64,000 bases of DNA from Thermoplasmata archaeon (GCA_015063165.1 SUSZ01000003.1:1-64000); one strand, 5' to 3'. Counted from the first letter of the stretch, positions 18,572 through 28,286 are shown. Numbers and translations: made by a program. Notes: generated from the letters alone by a model not told the origin.

Positions 18572-18677
18572 ACGGGGTGAATCGCGTTCGACGATTAATC
18601 TGTTATCTGAAATCGATGTTCTATTGGAAGTCGTTAGAGGCGTGAAATCGTCGATATTGAGATTATCTTAGCAATAC

Positions 18678-18700
18678 TTTATATAGAAGGAATATTCTAT
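18678..18700 (+). promoter_or_regulatory. Thermosome promoter: TATA box with overlapping dyad
   Basis: TTTATATA at 18678-18685 lies 40 nt upstream of the chosen ATG. An inverted repeat ATAGAA-N6-TTCTAT (18683-18700) overlaps its downstream edge. A repressor bound there would block transcription start, a layout known for archaeal heat-shock genes. The binding protein is unknown. Confidence 0.6.
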
Positions 18701-18724
18701 CCGAGTCCCAGTAAGGTGAAAGCC

Positions 18725-20368
18725 ATGTACGGAAATGGAAACCAGCCCGTTATCGTTCTCAAAGAGGGAACCGAGAGGAGCAAAGACAAAGAGGCACAGT
18801 TCAACAACATCTCTGCCGCGAAAGCCGTCGCGGATGCTGTCAGGTCCACCCTTGGACCCAAGGGAATGGACAAGATGCTCGTCAACACCATCGGAGACGT
18901 CGTCATCACCAACGACGGAGTCACCATCCTGAAGGAGATCGACGTCCAGCACCCCGCCGCCAAGATGGTCGTCGAGGTCGCCAAGACCCAGGACACCGAG
19001 TGCGGAGACGGAACCACCTCCTCCGTCATCCTCGCAGGGGAGCTTCTCAAGCAGTCCGAGGAGCTCATCAACGCTAACGTTCACCCCACCGTCATCACCA
19101 ACGGATACAAGATGGCAGCCGAGAAGGCCGTCGAGATCCTCAACAACATCGCCGTCAACGCTAACGACAACAAGATCCTCTGCCAGGTCGCCAAGACCGC
19201 TCTGACCGGAAAATCCGTCGGAGAGGCCCAGAGGGATCTCGCCTGCGTCGTCGTCAAGGCATGCAAGGCAGTCGCCGAGAACGGAAAGATCGACACCAAG
19301 AACATCCGCATCCAGAAGAAGGTCGGAGGAGTCATCCCCGACACCCATCTCGTAGAGGGCGTCGTCATCGACAAAGAGAAGGTCCATTCCAGGATGCCTT
19401 CCCACGTCGAGAACGCCAAGATCGCTCTGTTCTCCTGCGCCCTCGAGGTCAAGAAGACCGAGTTCGACGCACAGATCCAGATCACCGACCCCGCTTCCAT
19501 GAGGTCATTCATGGACGAGGAAGAGAACTCCATGAAGCAGATGGTCGCCAAGATCAAAGAGGTCGGAGCGAACGTCGTGTTCTGCCAGAAGGGAGTCGAC
19601 GAGCTCGTTCAGCACTACCTCGCCAAGAACGGAATCCTCGGATACAGAAGGCTCAAGCAGTCCGACCTCGAGGCTATCGCCAAGGCCACCGGAGCGACCA
19701 TCGTCGGAAACGTCATGGAGATGACCGCAGCCGACCTCGGAACAGCGGGAGCCGTCGACGAGAAGCTCGTCGGAGAGGACGGAATGGCTTTCATCACCGG
19801 ATGCAAGAACCCTAAGGCGATCACCATCTTCGCCCGCGGCGGAACCGAGCACGTCCTCGAAGAGGTCGAGAGAGCCCTCAACGACGCCATCCGTGTGGTC
19901 GGAGTCGCCATCGAGGACGGAAAGGTCGTCGCTGGCGCCGGCGCCCCCGAGATCGAGCTCGAGCTCGGACTCCTGGACTACGCCTCCTCCGTCGGCGGAA
20001 GAGAGCAGCTCGCCATCGAGAAGTTCGCCAAGGCCATGGAGATCATCCCCTGGACCCTCGCCGAGAACGCCGGTATCGACCCCATCGATGCTATCATCAA
20101 GCTCAAGAACGCCCACCAGAAGAAGGACAAGACCTCCGCGTACTACGGAATCGACCTCGACGAGGCCGAGGCTGTCGATATGCTCGCCAAGAACGTCGTG
20201 GAGCCCCTCAGGGTGAAGGTGCAGGCCATCAACTCCGCCGAGGAAGTCGCCAACATGATCCTCAGGATCGACGACGTCATCGCAGCCAGGAGGAGCACCA
20301 CGCCTCCCCAGGGCGGAGCACCCGGCGGAGCACCCGGCGGAATGCCTGGCGGAATGCCCGGAATGTGA
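18725..20368 (+). CDS. thsA: Thermosome subunit (group II chaperonin)
   Basis: A 547-aa ATP-dependent chaperonin subunit that folds proteins inside a double-ring complex. Typical elements are [17 protein letters not shown], the ATP-binding [15 protein letters not shown], the apical protrusion region and a C-terminal Gly-Met-rich tail. The open frame includes a GTG at 18716, but AAGGTGA (18713-18719) is a good ribosome-binding site for ATG 18725. The gene is monocistronic, between a strong TATA box and a clear terminator. Codon use is strongly biased towards C-ending codons, as expected for high expression. Confidence 0.97.
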   Translation: MYGNGNQPVIVLKEGTERSKDKEAQFNNISAAKAVADAVRSTLGPKGMDKMLVNTIGDVVITNDGVTILKEIDVQHPAAKMVVEVAKTQDTECGDGTTSSVILAGELLKQSEELINANVHPTVITNGYKMAAEKAVEILNNIAVNANDNKILCQVAKTALTGKSVGEAQRDLACVVVKACKAVAENGKIDTKNIRIQKKVGGVIPDTHLVEGVVIDKEKVHSRMPSHVENAKIALFSCALEVKKTEFDAQIQITDPASMRSFMDEEENSMKQMVAKIKEVGANVVFCQKGVDELVQHYLAKNGILGYRRLKQSDLEAIAKATGATIVGNVMEMTAADLGTAGAVDEKLVGEDGMAFITGCKNPKAITIFARGGTEHVLEEVERALNDAIRVVGVAIEDGKVVAGAGAPEIELELGLLDYASSVGGREQLAIEKFAKAMEIIPWTLAENAGIDPIDAIIKLKNAHQKKDKTSAYYGIDLDEAEAVDMLAKNVVEPLRVKVQAINSAEEVANMILRIDDVIAARRSTTPPQGGAPGGAPGGMPGGMPGM

Positions 20369-20378
20369 AGTAAAAACC

Positions 20379-20418
20379 GAGGGGCACACCCCCTCATTTT
20401 TTCTTGTTTTTTTGTTGA
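20379..20418 (+). terminator. Thermosome terminator
   Basis: A perfect 6-bp stem GAGGGG/CCCCTC (20379-20395, 5-nt loop) is followed by two T-runs reaching to about 20414. It lies 10 nt after the thermosome stop codon. Confidence 0.8.
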
Positions 20419-20432
20419 AATTTAAAATAGTT

Positions 20433-21386
20433 TCAAGACGAGGTCTCGTCCAGATGGTAGATCTTCCTGACGTCGGTCTCCATTCCAGGATGTCCGAGCA
20501 GGACGACGCGGCTGTCAGCCCTCTCCTTGATTATCTCCATCCCTATGTGCTGGCCCAGATTGGCGGAGAACTCCTTTATCTCGTCGAAGGAAGGCATGCA
20601 GGCCATTGAGAGCCTGTTCCTGGACCCTCCGACGAAGACGTATCCCTTGGGCTCCACGAGAGTAGGGTCGGCGATGCGGTCCAGACGGCCGTAGTCCTCC
20701 TCCCATCCCATGTTGATGCCTTTGACCAGGGTGTGCCTGATCACGGTGCGGGTGTCGAGAGAGGGGAGCAGCTCCAGGGTCTGCATCAGCTTCTCCCATC
20801 CGTCGCTTATCTTGGGCCTGCAGACGCTCTTGTAGATCTCCTTGTTGGGAGCCGCGACCGTGACGTATAGCTGCATGGGGAGCACGTCCAGGGCCGCCAG
20901 GCGTTCGGGATAGGTTCCGTTAGTGACGATGAACGTGCTCATGTGGCGCCTGTGGCATTCCTCGAGGAACTCCGACATGTAAGGGTAGGTGATGGGCTCC
21001 CCGGCGAGGGAGATGGCCACCTGGTTGGGGTTGCGGGCCTCCTCGAACATCTTCGGGTCGCATCTCGGGTCTCCCTTGAATCCCCATATGAGGCTTCTCT
21101 GATGCTCTATGAGCGCGTCGAGCATCTCTTTGGGCTCCGCCCAGTCCTTCACTTCGAAGTCGTGCTCCTGGATCCTCCAGCAGAACGTGCACATGTGGCT
21201 GCATTCGTTGATCGCAGGGGTCATCTGGAGGCAGCGGTGGCTGCTTATCCCATAGAAGTCCTGCTTGTAGCAGTGCCTCTCGTGGATCATGCTCTCTTTC
21301 ATCCAATGGCAGAGCTTCACAGCGGAATGGTCCTTGTACAGACGGTACTGCTGCTTGATCAGGAGGTCTTTGTATGCCTGGTCCAT
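20433..21386 (-). CDS. taw1: tRNA 4-demethylwyosine synthase Taw1
   Basis: A 317-aa radical SAM enzyme that makes the tricyclic base imG-14 at G37 of tRNA-Phe from N1-methylguanosine and pyruvate. It has the TYW1 signature CSHMCTFCWR (CX3CX2C), plus further cysteines upstream for the second cluster (CHWMKES, HCYKQDFYG), SLAGEPITYPYM, and TNGTYPERL. The open frame begins at TTG 21389. ATG 21386 has a GAGGTGA site 4 nt upstream that overlaps the rfcL stop, so translation is coupled. It is the last gene of a four-gene operon. Confidence 0.95.
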   Translation of the reverse strand: MDQAYKDLLIKQQYRLYKDHSAVKLCHWMKESMIHERHCYKQDFYGISSHRCLQMTPAINECSHMCTFCWRIQEHDFEVKDWAEPKEMLDALIEHQRSLIWGFKGDPRCDPKMFEEARNPNQVAISLAGEPITYPYMSEFLEECHRRHMSTFIVTNGTYPERLAALDVLPMQLYVTVAAPNKEIYKSVCRPKISDGWEKLMQTLELLPSLDTRTVIRHTLVKGINMGWEEDYGRLDRIADPTLVEPKGYVFVGGSRNRLSMACMPSFDEIKEFSANLGQHIGMEIIKERADSRVVLLGHPGMETDVRKIYHLDETSS

Positions 21387-21395
21387 CAAATCACC

Positions 21396-22982
21396 TCAGA
21401 AATCGAAGAGCGACCTCTGTCCAGAGGGTTTGGGCTGCTCCTCCTTGGGTTTCTTGGTTTTATCCTCCGACGCCTTATCTTCGGAAGATGCAGAAGCTTT
21501 CTTACGAGTCTTCTTCTCGGGCTTCGGGGCCTCCTCCTTCTGAACGACGGGTTCTGGTGCTTTCTTTACAGGCTTTTCTTCCTTCTCCACGGCCCTCTCA
21601 AGGGCTTTCTTGAGCAGGTCTGGTGTAGGTCTCGGCTGAGCCGGCTTCGAGGCTATAGCGGCCTTCCTGTGGGTTTCCGCGCGTTCCTCCACCTCTTTGT
21701 AGAGCTTCTTCATGGCGGCCGAGTCGGCCTTGATGTCGATCATGAACGCCATCTCCGCAGGCTCCAGGTCAAGCATCTCGATCAGAGGCACCCTGAAGCT
21801 CGGGTCGTTGGCTGCTATGCTCCTGAGGTATGGGAGCACGTCCATCGAGGCGCGTTTTGTCGACGTGTGGCAGGCCACGGCAATCTTGTAGACCACCGCC
21901 TTCTTCAGCGCGCGCATGGATTTGGATTTGGACATCCTGGACAGGTACATTGGGAAGCGTATCCTGTCCCTGCTGAAGCGGTCGGTCATGCGGGCGTTGG
22001 CCACCCCCATGGTCATCATGTCGCCCGCATAGGACCAGAATCCGAAGTATTGGCGCCTCATGACTCTCGACAGGTATATGTCGGCGCGGCAGAGGGCCTC
22101 GTATCCGCGTATAAGGTCTCCACGGTCGAGGTACTCGTAGGGCATGTTCTCGTCCACCCACAGCTCCACATCTTTCGGCTCGACGTCCACGTCGAACATG
22201 ATCCTTCTGGCTTCGGACGGGTCCGTCTTTCTGAATATGGCAGTCATAAGGTCGTACATGTCCTTGCGGGAATCGCGCTGGGACAGTCCCTGGGCCATCT
22301 CGAGCGTCACGACATCCATTCCCTGGGCCAGGGACTGCAGGTTCCTCACGGCCGCTCTCATGTCCCCGGCGGCGTTCGCCGCGATGATCTCCATGGCTTC
22401 CGGTTCGACTTCGACTCCTTCCGCCTCCGCTATCTTGTAGAGTGCCTTGGACATGGTCGACGCCGTGGTCCTCTTGAACGTGATCTGAAGGGTGAGGTCC
22501 TTGACAGCCGCGCTCTTCCTCTTGAGCTCGTAGAAGTCGTTGACTATCAGTATTACCGGCTGCAGAGTGGTCTTGATCAGGTTGTTTATAGCCGGGATAG
22601 CTCCTTTGTCGGCGTTGCCGAAGAAGTTGTCGGCCTCGTCCAGGATGATGAGCTTCCTCTTGCCCTGTGAGACGGACATGTAGCAGCCGTCGTCGCCGAA
22701 GGTGTTGAATCTGGAACCGCGGAGGGCTATCTGTTCTATCTCTTTGCTGTTGCGCTGGTCGGACGCGTTCATCTCGACGACGTCCCATCCCATCTCGTTG
22801 GCCAATGCCAGGGCGGACGTGGTCTTCCCTATCCCGGGCGATCCCATGAGGACCATCGCGCGGTACTGGGGGATGCCTTTCTCCCACTGCTTGGCCCAAC
22901 TTCTCATCGTGTTCACTGCGGTAGGGTTGCCGAGGACCTGGTCCAGGGTGCGCGGACGGTACTTCTCTGTCCAGTCACTCAT
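21396..22982 (-). CDS. rfcL: Replication factor C large subunit
   Basis: A 528-aa clamp-loader subunit that, with the small subunits, opens PCNA and loads it on primed DNA. It has Walker A GSPGIGKTT (about residues 47-55), Walker B LIILDEADN, and a helical collar domain. Then comes a long lysine/glutamate-rich tail of about 90 residues ending in QRSLFDF, a classic PIP box that binds PCNA. Its start overlaps the end of the upstream zinc-ribbon gene by 8 nt. The small-subunit gene is not in this window. Confidence 0.96.
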   Translation of the reverse strand: MSDWTEKYRPRTLDQVLGNPTAVNTMRSWAKQWEKGIPQYRAMVLMGSPGIGKTTSALALANEMGWDVVEMNASDQRNSKEIEQIALRGSRFNTFGDDGCYMSVSQGKRKLIILDEADNFFGNADKGAIPAINNLIKTTLQPVILIVNDFYELKRKSAAVKDLTLQITFKRTTASTMSKALYKIAEAEGVEVEPEAMEIIAANAAGDMRAAVRNLQSLAQGMDVVTLEMAQGLSQRDSRKDMYDLMTAIFRKTDPSEARRIMFDVDVEPKDVELWVDENMPYEYLDRGDLIRGYEALCRADIYLSRVMRRQYFGFWSYAGDMMTMGVANARMTDRFSRDRIRFPMYLSRMSKSKSMRALKKAVVYKIAVACHTSTKRASMDVLPYLRSIAANDPSFRVPLIEMLDLEPAEMAFMIDIKADSAAMKKLYKEVEERAETHRKAAIASKPAQPRPTPDLLKKALERAVEKEEKPVKKAPEPVVQKEEAPKPEKKTRKKASASSEDKASEDKTKKPKEEQPKPSGQRSLFDF

Positions 22983-23439
22983 TTCCGAAGCTCCTGAATA
23001 GTATCAGTCTGGCTATGTCCAAAGCTTGGTAGATGAACAGCCCTATGCTGAGAAGCATCAGAAGCAGGGTGTTGCCGGTGGATGTGCGCATGTACCAGTA
23101 GAGGGCGCTCATCGCGAGGAACATGCCTCCTCTGATCCATTCTTTGAGGTACAGGTGTCCGAGGCCGTATATCGAGAAGAATCCCGGTACCAGAGCCAGA
23201 ATGAGCGCCACTGTGCTGTTGGTGTCGACCTTGAGAGGAGAAGCCGAGTTCAGAGGGGACCCGCAGTGCCTGCAGAACATCTCCCCTTCGTGCACCTCGG
23301 CTCCGCAGTTGGGACAGGCTCCTGCCTGGAACCCGTTGTTGAATTGAACGGTGGCTTTGGACTTCTTGCATCCGCATCTGTAGCAGAAGTCGGCGTCGTC
23401 GTCTATTGGGGAACCGCATTCTGGGCATATGAACGTCAT
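22975..23439 (-). CDS. Double zinc-ribbon membrane protein
   Basis: A 154-aa protein with two zinc ribbons of paired CxxC motifs at the N-terminus (CPECG/CYRCG and CPNCG/CRHCG), then about three hydrophobic segments from residue 75 on. The membrane part resembles the TM2-like/DUF5683 type (FSIYGLGHLYLKEWIRGGMF). Function is unknown. It overlaps rfcL by 8 nt. If the ABC gene upstream is read through its TAG, that gene's TGA overlaps this ATG as TGATG. Confidence 0.8.
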   Translation of the reverse strand: MTFICPECGSPIDDDADFCYRCGCKKSKATVQFNNGFQAGACPNCGAEVHEGEMFCRHCGSPLNSASPLKVDTNSTVALILALVPGFFSIYGLGHLYLKEWIRGGMFLAMSALYWYMRTSTGNTLLLMLLSIGLFIYQALDIARLILFRSFGNE

Positions 23440-24236
23440 CAGGGGCCTCCGACCATGTTCATCGTGTACACACCCAGATGGCGCTCGACCTTAATATGTT
23501 CTCCATAGAGCTCCGAGATCTATCTGTCGGTGAGAAGATCTTCCTTCCTGCCGTCGCAGAACAGCATCCCGTCGCGGATCATGATTATGCGCTCCATGGA
23601 CTCGGGGATGTCGGTGAGATCGTGGGTGATCATCACTATGCTGACACCCCTCTCCATGAGTATGTCGAACATGGCGCGGAACTTGGACTTCATCACGATG
23701 TCCAGGCCGGTCATGGGCTCGTCTAGAACAAGGAGGTCGGGTCCCGTGACCATGGCTCTCGCGATGAGTACGCGCCTCATCTCTCCGAGGGACAGGTTCT
23801 CGATAGGCCTGTCGAGTATGTCCTCGACGCCCATCATCATGGCGGAATCGCGGACGGCTACGGCCATCCTCTCTGTGACGTCCTGGTCCCTGAATACGTC
23901 CAGGCTGTTGAAGAAGCCGGAGCAGACAACTTCGAAGGCTGTGGTGTCTGGACGGAATCTGCTCTGGAGATCCATCGAAACGACGCCCATCTTACTGCGG
24001 ATGTCGAAGATATTCCATCTGTCCATCCCGAATATGCGCATTTTGGCAGGGTTCTCTTCGTCGTAGTAGGGATAGATGTCCCCGCGAAGCAGCTTGATAA
24101 GGGTAGTTTTCCCGGACCCGTTGGGCCCGATAACGGCCACGTTCTCGCCTTTGCCGATACTCATCGTTATCGTTCTGAGGATGTACTTCCCATCTCTCTT
24201 CACGGAAACGTTCTCGAGTTCCAGCGCTGATGCCAT
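23439..24236 (-). CDS. ABC transporter-type ATPase, read through an in-frame TAG (probable pyrrolysine)
   Basis: An ATP-binding cassette protein of the stand-alone YlmA/ModF-like type, with Walker A GPNGSGKTT, signature LSLGE, Walker B LLVLDEP and H-loop MITHD. The frame meets TAG at 23520-23522 (codon 239), then stays open for 26 codons to TGA at 23439-23441. The extension ISELYGEHIKVERHLGVYT matches the C-terminal end expected of this family (ELFG-PVxVERRxGxY), and its TGA overlaps the next gene's ATG. Read-through therefore gives a normal 265-residue protein, while stopping at TAG gives a truncated 238. ATG 24236 is preferred over the TTG at 24242. Confidence 0.8.
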
Positions 24237-24301
24237 ACTCAAGCGATTGTAATCGCGTACTTAGATTGTTCCTTCGAAGTCGTTTGTTCAGCGGAGCACG
24301 A

Positions 24302-24586
24302 TCAGGCTTTCAGCATCTGATCGATGTCGTCGAGGAGTTTAGCGACCTTGTCTCCTTTTTCGGTCAGCCTCAGAAGGGTTGAGCGTGAGTAACCGTCGGT
24401 TTTCTGCTCGAGGAGTCCAGCAGCTTCAAGGCGGTCGATTTTTTCAGGCATACGAGGATTGAAAGAGACGTTGTTGTACAGGTCGATCTTTCTGGTGAGC
24501 CCCTCATGTTTAAGGTATAGTAGTATCGAGATGAGGTGCTTTTCTTCCAGAATGGAAGCACGGCCTGTTTCATTGTCTGTGCTCAT
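24302..24586 (-). CDS. Winged-helix transcriptional regulator
   Basis: A 94-aa protein with a winged helix-turn-helix fold: LISILLYLKHEGLTRKIDLYN, then DRLEAAGLLEQ and a basic wing before LTEKGDKVAKLL. It resembles small archaeal MarR/HxlR-like regulators. A paralogue lies at 30802-31098. The longest frame starts at GTG 24595; ATG 24586 is preferred. The region before it contains ATGATA and GTGATA half-sites that could allow autoregulation. The target is unknown. Confidence 0.8.
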   Translation of the reverse strand: MSTDNETGRASILEEKHLISILLYLKHEGLTRKIDLYNNVSFNPRMPEKIDRLEAAGLLEQKTDGYSRSTLLRLTEKGDKVAKLLDDIDQMLKA

Positions 24587-24707
24587 TTTTATCACTGTAT
24601 CATGCGCAATCGTCCTAAGGAGGTTAATTACGCAACTATGTACATGATATATGGTTGTTTTATAAAAAACAAGGAGTCGGTTACTTAGAAAAATAGTGGA
24701 ATTGATG

Positions 24708-24734
24708 AAAAAAAACGGGGGGCGTTTTGCCCCC
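24708..24734 (-). terminator. Terminator after the SSS symporter gene
   Basis: On the minus strand a 6-bp stem GGGGGC/GCCCCC with a 5-nt loop (24718-24734) is followed by eight T (24708-24715). It sits 8 nt beyond the symporter stop codon. Confidence 0.8.
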
Positions 24735-24742
24735 TTAGTTGT

Positions 24743-26374
24743 TCAGGAAACTGTTTTCGAGCCCTTCTTCGCGAGCAGCACGACGGCCATCGTGATGATC
24801 GAGATCGGGAGCGCGATTATCAGCGGGTCCACATACGCGATCAGGCTGTCGGGCATGAGCACGGCCTGTCCGGTGATCATCTTGCAGATGGGCAGGAATA
24901 TGCTGAGGCCGCTGTTGATGAACAGTGCCAGGAAGATGTAAACGACTGTTCCGACGGAGATGCTCGCAAGAGCGGCATCCCTGCTCGGGTTCTTCGAGTA
25001 CAGGGCGTGGAAGTAGGCAGGAAGCAGCGCGGCGGCCGTCATTCCCATGAACAGGGATGTGGCCTTTGCGATGATGTCCTTGGGCATCACGTAGCAGTAG
25101 ATGACCACAATCACCATCATGACCACGATCACGATACGGCTGACACGGACGGAGGAGTCGTGGGTTTCCTTCTCTCCCCTTCTGGTCTTGAGGATCTCGT
25201 AGAGGTCGTATCCTCCCGCGGCACCAATGGTGTGCATTAGGGCGCTGATGGTGGAGATCGAAGCGCAGATCAGGGACAGCAGAAACAGCGAGACGAATAC
25301 GTCTCCGAAGGTGACACCGGAGAACACCTCGAGGATGTACTGCGGGACGATGAAGTCTGTTCCGAGACCGAGGCTGGTGATGTACTGGAACGAGGTCATT
25401 CCGTATTGGTCGTCGAAGTATCCGTTGCTGAGGGATCCTACGGTGTAAGCGGATCCGACGATCACGAGCATGAATATCGAACCGATGATGAGGGACTTGT
25501 CCAGGTCTTTGTCGCTCTTGGCTGACATGAACCTGACGACGAGCTGAGGCTGGGTCAGTGCTCCGATTCCGACCCCCATCAGGAACGAGGTTACGACTGT
25601 GAGCCATTCTTTGGTTCCGAACTCCGGCGACGATGTCCATCCGCGGAATCCGTCCAATACTCCCAATCCGGTCTCGCCCATCTTGGCGTTCCAGAGATCG
25701 GTCAGCTGGGCGCTTCCCGCTTCGAATCCGCCGAAGTACATCATTGTGACGATGAAGATCGCCAGCATTCCGACGAACATGATGGCCGCCTGGAAGGCGT
25801 CGTTGTACATGACAGCGATAATTCCGCCGTATACGACGTATATGGCGACGATCAGCGAGAGAAGCAGGAGGATGTAGTTGTAATAATCAGTGAGACCGGT
25901 GATGACGGCCAGGGAGTTGACTCCTCCCTTGAGGACCGCGGCTGTGTAGATGGGCATCATTATGAAGATGATGATTGCCGTGAATGCGCGGATACCCTTG
26001 GAGTGGTAGACCTTTCCGAGGAAATCCGCGAAGGTGGAAGCCCCGAGCTTCCTTCCGATGCGTCTGGTCCTCCTTCCGAACACGATGAATGCGACGATAA
26101 GTCCGACTGCCAGATTGAGGAAGCACAGCCAGAGCATGGTCATACCGTGGACTGCGGCCTGTCCGCCGAACCCGATTACAGCAGAGGCGCTGAGGAATGT
26201 CGCTCCGTAGGACAGCGCGATGATCAGCGGACTGGTTTTCCCGCGTCCAAGCAGGAATTCGTTCTTGTCGTTCTTTGTGTTCTTGTACCCATACCATCCG
26301 AGAAGTATCGTTATTATGACGAATATAACCGTCATCGCTCCGAAGAGGGCCAGGTTGACGCCTTCAACTGCCAT
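24743..26374 (-). CDS. Sodium:solute symporter (SSS family)
   Basis: A 543-aa polytopic membrane protein of the SSS (SLC5-like) family with about 13 spans. Family features are LLGRGKTSPLIIALSYGATFLSASAVIGF near the start, GGVNSLAVITGL, and the Na+-site-like segment GVGIGALTQPQLVVRFMSAK. Relatives carry proline, pantothenate or short organic acids; the substrate is not clear. Three ATGs crowd the start; ATG 26374 has the best spacing from the GGAGG just upstream. The gene overlaps an upstream 45-aa accessory peptide gene by 11 nt. Confidence 0.92.
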   Translation of the reverse strand: MAVEGVNLALFGAMTVIFVIITILLGWYGYKNTKNDKNEFLLGRGKTSPLIIALSYGATFLSASAVIGFGGQAAVHGMTMLWLCFLNLAVGLIVAFIVFGRRTRRIGRKLGASTFADFLGKVYHSKGIRAFTAIIIFIMMPIYTAAVLKGGVNSLAVITGLTDYYNYILLLLSLIVAIYVVYGGIIAVMYNDAFQAAIMFVGMLAIFIVTMMYFGGFEAGSAQLTDLWNAKMGETGLGVLDGFRGWTSSPEFGTKEWLTVVTSFLMGVGIGALTQPQLVVRFMSAKSDKDLDKSLIIGSIFMLVIVGSAYTVGSLSNGYFDDQYGMTSFQYITSLGLGTDFIVPQYILEVFSGVTFGDVFVSLFLLSLICASISTISALMHTIGAAGGYDLYEILKTRRGEKETHDSSVRVSRIVIVVMMVIVVIYCYVMPKDIIAKATSLFMGMTAAALLPAYFHALYSKNPSRDAALASISVGTVVYIFLALFINSGLSIFLPICKMITGQAVLMPDSLIAYVDPLIIALPISIITMAVVLLAKKGSKTVS

Positions 26375-26501
26375 CTTCATCATCCTCCTCGTCGCTGGAT
26401 CTGCCTTTCACGAAGCCGTAGACGCAGCAGAAGACGACGCATGCGATACAGCCTACATAGGCCATCCAAATCCATGGGTCAGGTATTCCGAATAGAGTCA
26501 T
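26364..26501 (-). CDS. Symporter small accessory protein (45 aa)
   Basis: A 45-aa peptide, too short for usual gene calling. It starts MTLFGIPDPWIWMAYVG, has one membrane span of about 20 residues with several cysteines, and ends in an acidic tail (SSDEEDDEDGS). The FGIPDPWIW start is the pattern of the archaeal small accessory peptides encoded directly before SSS symporters. A GGTGA site precedes the ATG, and the gene overlaps the symporter by 11 nt. It is probably a membrane subunit of the transporter. Confidence 0.8.
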   Translation of the reverse strand: MTLFGIPDPWIWMAYVGCIACVVFCCVYGFVKGRSSDEEDDEDGS

Positions 26502-26619
26502 CTGATTCACCGTGTACCGTGCTAACAATTAACACGCTACCCGATTATGGAAGATTTCTTATTAATAGATTTGCGGTATGAAGACTGTTTTCACCCTGGA
26601 AACGCCATCCAACGGAGGT

Positions 26620-27531
26620 TCAGTGCTTCGTAGTCATTTCCAGCTCTATGTTGAAGAATGCGCCGGAGATGGAACTCGGGACTTCCGTGCTCTTCTCCAC
26701 GGTCACGGATTCCCCATTCTCTAAGACGAACGTCATCCTGGCATCCTCGACCCAAGGATACTCGTGTACGGGCAGCCCCTCCCATGCGAGTATCCCGCAT
26801 GATTCGATTTTCCTCCTTATGACGGCCATGGTGTCCGCATCTATCGGCTTCTCGCTCTCGAATATCCCTGTGTTCTCGTACTTCGAGCGCTTCCTGTTGG
26901 TCCCTGTGCCATCCGGATTGAACGAGAGCCTGGCTTCGGTGAAGCCCTTGTCCTTGCGGTCTTCGTAGAAGACGATCTCCTTCAGCTCGGACACGTCGGG
27001 CAGCGCGACCCTCTTGCCCTGCATCGCTTCTCTGAAGAGCTTGGCAATCTTCTGTCCGGCATCGAAGGCGATGATGGGGAACTGGTTGTTGGAGAAGCTT
27101 ATGGTCTCTCCGCTCGCGTACTTTATGAGAGCGTTCCCGCCGAAGTTCTCCGGGAGGCCATGGGTGGTGGAATGGACCCCGTTATTTCTGCACAGGTCGC
27201 ATTCCTTCACCAGCTCGACCAGGTCTGGGAATATGTCCTTCTCAAGCAGAGCCCAGGACCTTTCATTGGGGCTCCAGTTGTCCTTGCGCGTCTCGAGGAC
27301 GACGAAGGAGCCCTTCTTTGAAGGTGCGGCGTAAGCGGAGATGTATCTGATGATCTCGCCCTCGACGTTCTCAGGCAGGGCCAGCATGCTGAACGAGCAG
27401 GTGACGTCGAAGAGGACTATCTCATCGGACTCGATGGTCTTCGGAGCCTTCTTGTCGCGGTACGCGTCGGTTCCCCCGCACATGTTCGGGCTCGTCTCGC
27501 TGATGATCTCGATGTCCCTATCGCCTTTCAT
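26620..27531 (-). CDS. Hypothetical protein
   Basis: A 303-aa soluble protein with no family I recognise. It begins with a charged segment and a CGGTDAYRDKK motif, and a CDLCRNNG cysteine pair lies in the middle. The C-terminal third alternates short strands (MTFVLENGESVTVEKSTEVP), suggesting a beta-rich fold. The open frame reaches 27669, but ATG 27531 has a strong GGAGGAG site 6 nt upstream, while the longer form begins with an unconvincing hydrophobic stretch. It stands alone on the minus strand. Confidence 0.65.
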   Translation of the reverse strand: MKGDRDIEIISETSPNMCGGTDAYRDKKAPKTIESDEIVLFDVTCSFSMLALPENVEGEIIRYISAYAAPSKKGSFVVLETRKDNWSPNERSWALLEKDIFPDLVELVKECDLCRNNGVHSTTHGLPENFGGNALIKYASGETISFSNNQFPIIAFDAGQKIAKLFREAMQGKRVALPDVSELKEIVFYEDRKDKGFTEARLSFNPDGTGTNRKRSKYENTGIFESEKPIDADTMAVIRRKIESCGILAWEGLPVHEYPWVEDARMTFVLENGESVTVEKSTEVPSSISGAFFNIELEMTTKH

Positions 27532-27803
27532 GCCAATCTCCTCCGAACAGTTTCCGTATCTCTCCATCTTCTGTCGTTCCACCAAATATTTTGTGAAAGA
27601 CAGAATCCGCATCTCAAAATGTACTGTTGCTGTATTAAAGATATGCGACAGGCAGTCGAGTAACACCATTTTAATAACCTTAGAAACGACTGCGATAGGC
27701 TTTGTATGGCTTATCCGAGTGATGTTCAGGATGTTCCAGAGGTCGAAAGATTGTAATGTGAATGCCGCATGGAAGGAAAAGATAACGACACGGAGGCCGA
27801 GCT

Positions 27804-28286
27804 ATGGGCGAAAGAGGGGTCATAACCACTCGGAAGGACATCGACGAGAACGGCATAGGGGTGTATCTCCACTGGCTCGGGGCCCCCGAGGACGTCTATC
27901 CGTTGCTAGAATACTGTAGGATAAGGGGGTTCCGGTGTCCAGAGGACGACAGCTTCGGATACGCCGGGCTCATCCAGGTGGCGGCCAACGCATCCGACGG
28001 GGATGGCCTCTCCGTGGACGTAAACAGGCTGGACCACCTGGACACGAACAACTGGAACAACGGGACGTACGTTATCGAAGGGTGGAAGGTGGTTAAAAGG
28101 CTCTATTGCTCAGATGAAGAACCCGAAATAGACGATTTCTTCGAGAACTTGCGCGACTTCGACAGGGCGCAGCCTTACGACCAGAAGATAGGGGATGTGA
28201 TGCTGAGGGCCCTCTGGGAGCGCGATCTCACGATTCCCGAGGTCGCCAGCAGCTTCTACACCATAACCGGCTGCAACGAATTCTAG
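27804..28286 (+). CDS. Hypothetical protein ending at TAG (possible read-through into the next frame)
   Basis: A 160-aa soluble protein with GVYLHWLGAPEDVYPLLEYC, a central SVDVNRLDHLDTNNWNNGTYVI and an acidic C-terminal half. I recall similar proteins of roughly this size in anaerobic bacteria, with no known role. GGAGG at 27792-27796 is 7 nt before the ATG. The frame closes with TAG at 28284-28286, rare in this window, and remains open in the same frame to TAA at 28547. It may be one 247-residue pyrrolysine protein or two adjacent genes. Confidence 0.65.
   Translation: MGERGVITTRKDIDENGIGVYLHWLGAPEDVYPLLEYCRIRGFRCPEDDSFGYAGLIQVAANASDGDGLSVDVNRLDHLDTNNWNNGTYVIEGWKVVKRLYCSDEEPEIDDFFENLRDFDRAQPYDQKIGDVMLRALWERDLTIPEVASSFYTITGCNEF

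Noticed and set aside
20943-22670. Long plus-strand open frame of 575 codons opposite rfcL and taw1
   Set aside because: It is the antisense shadow of two clear minus-strand genes; composition is His/Gly/Val-rich as expected from reversed high-GC codons, with no family motif.
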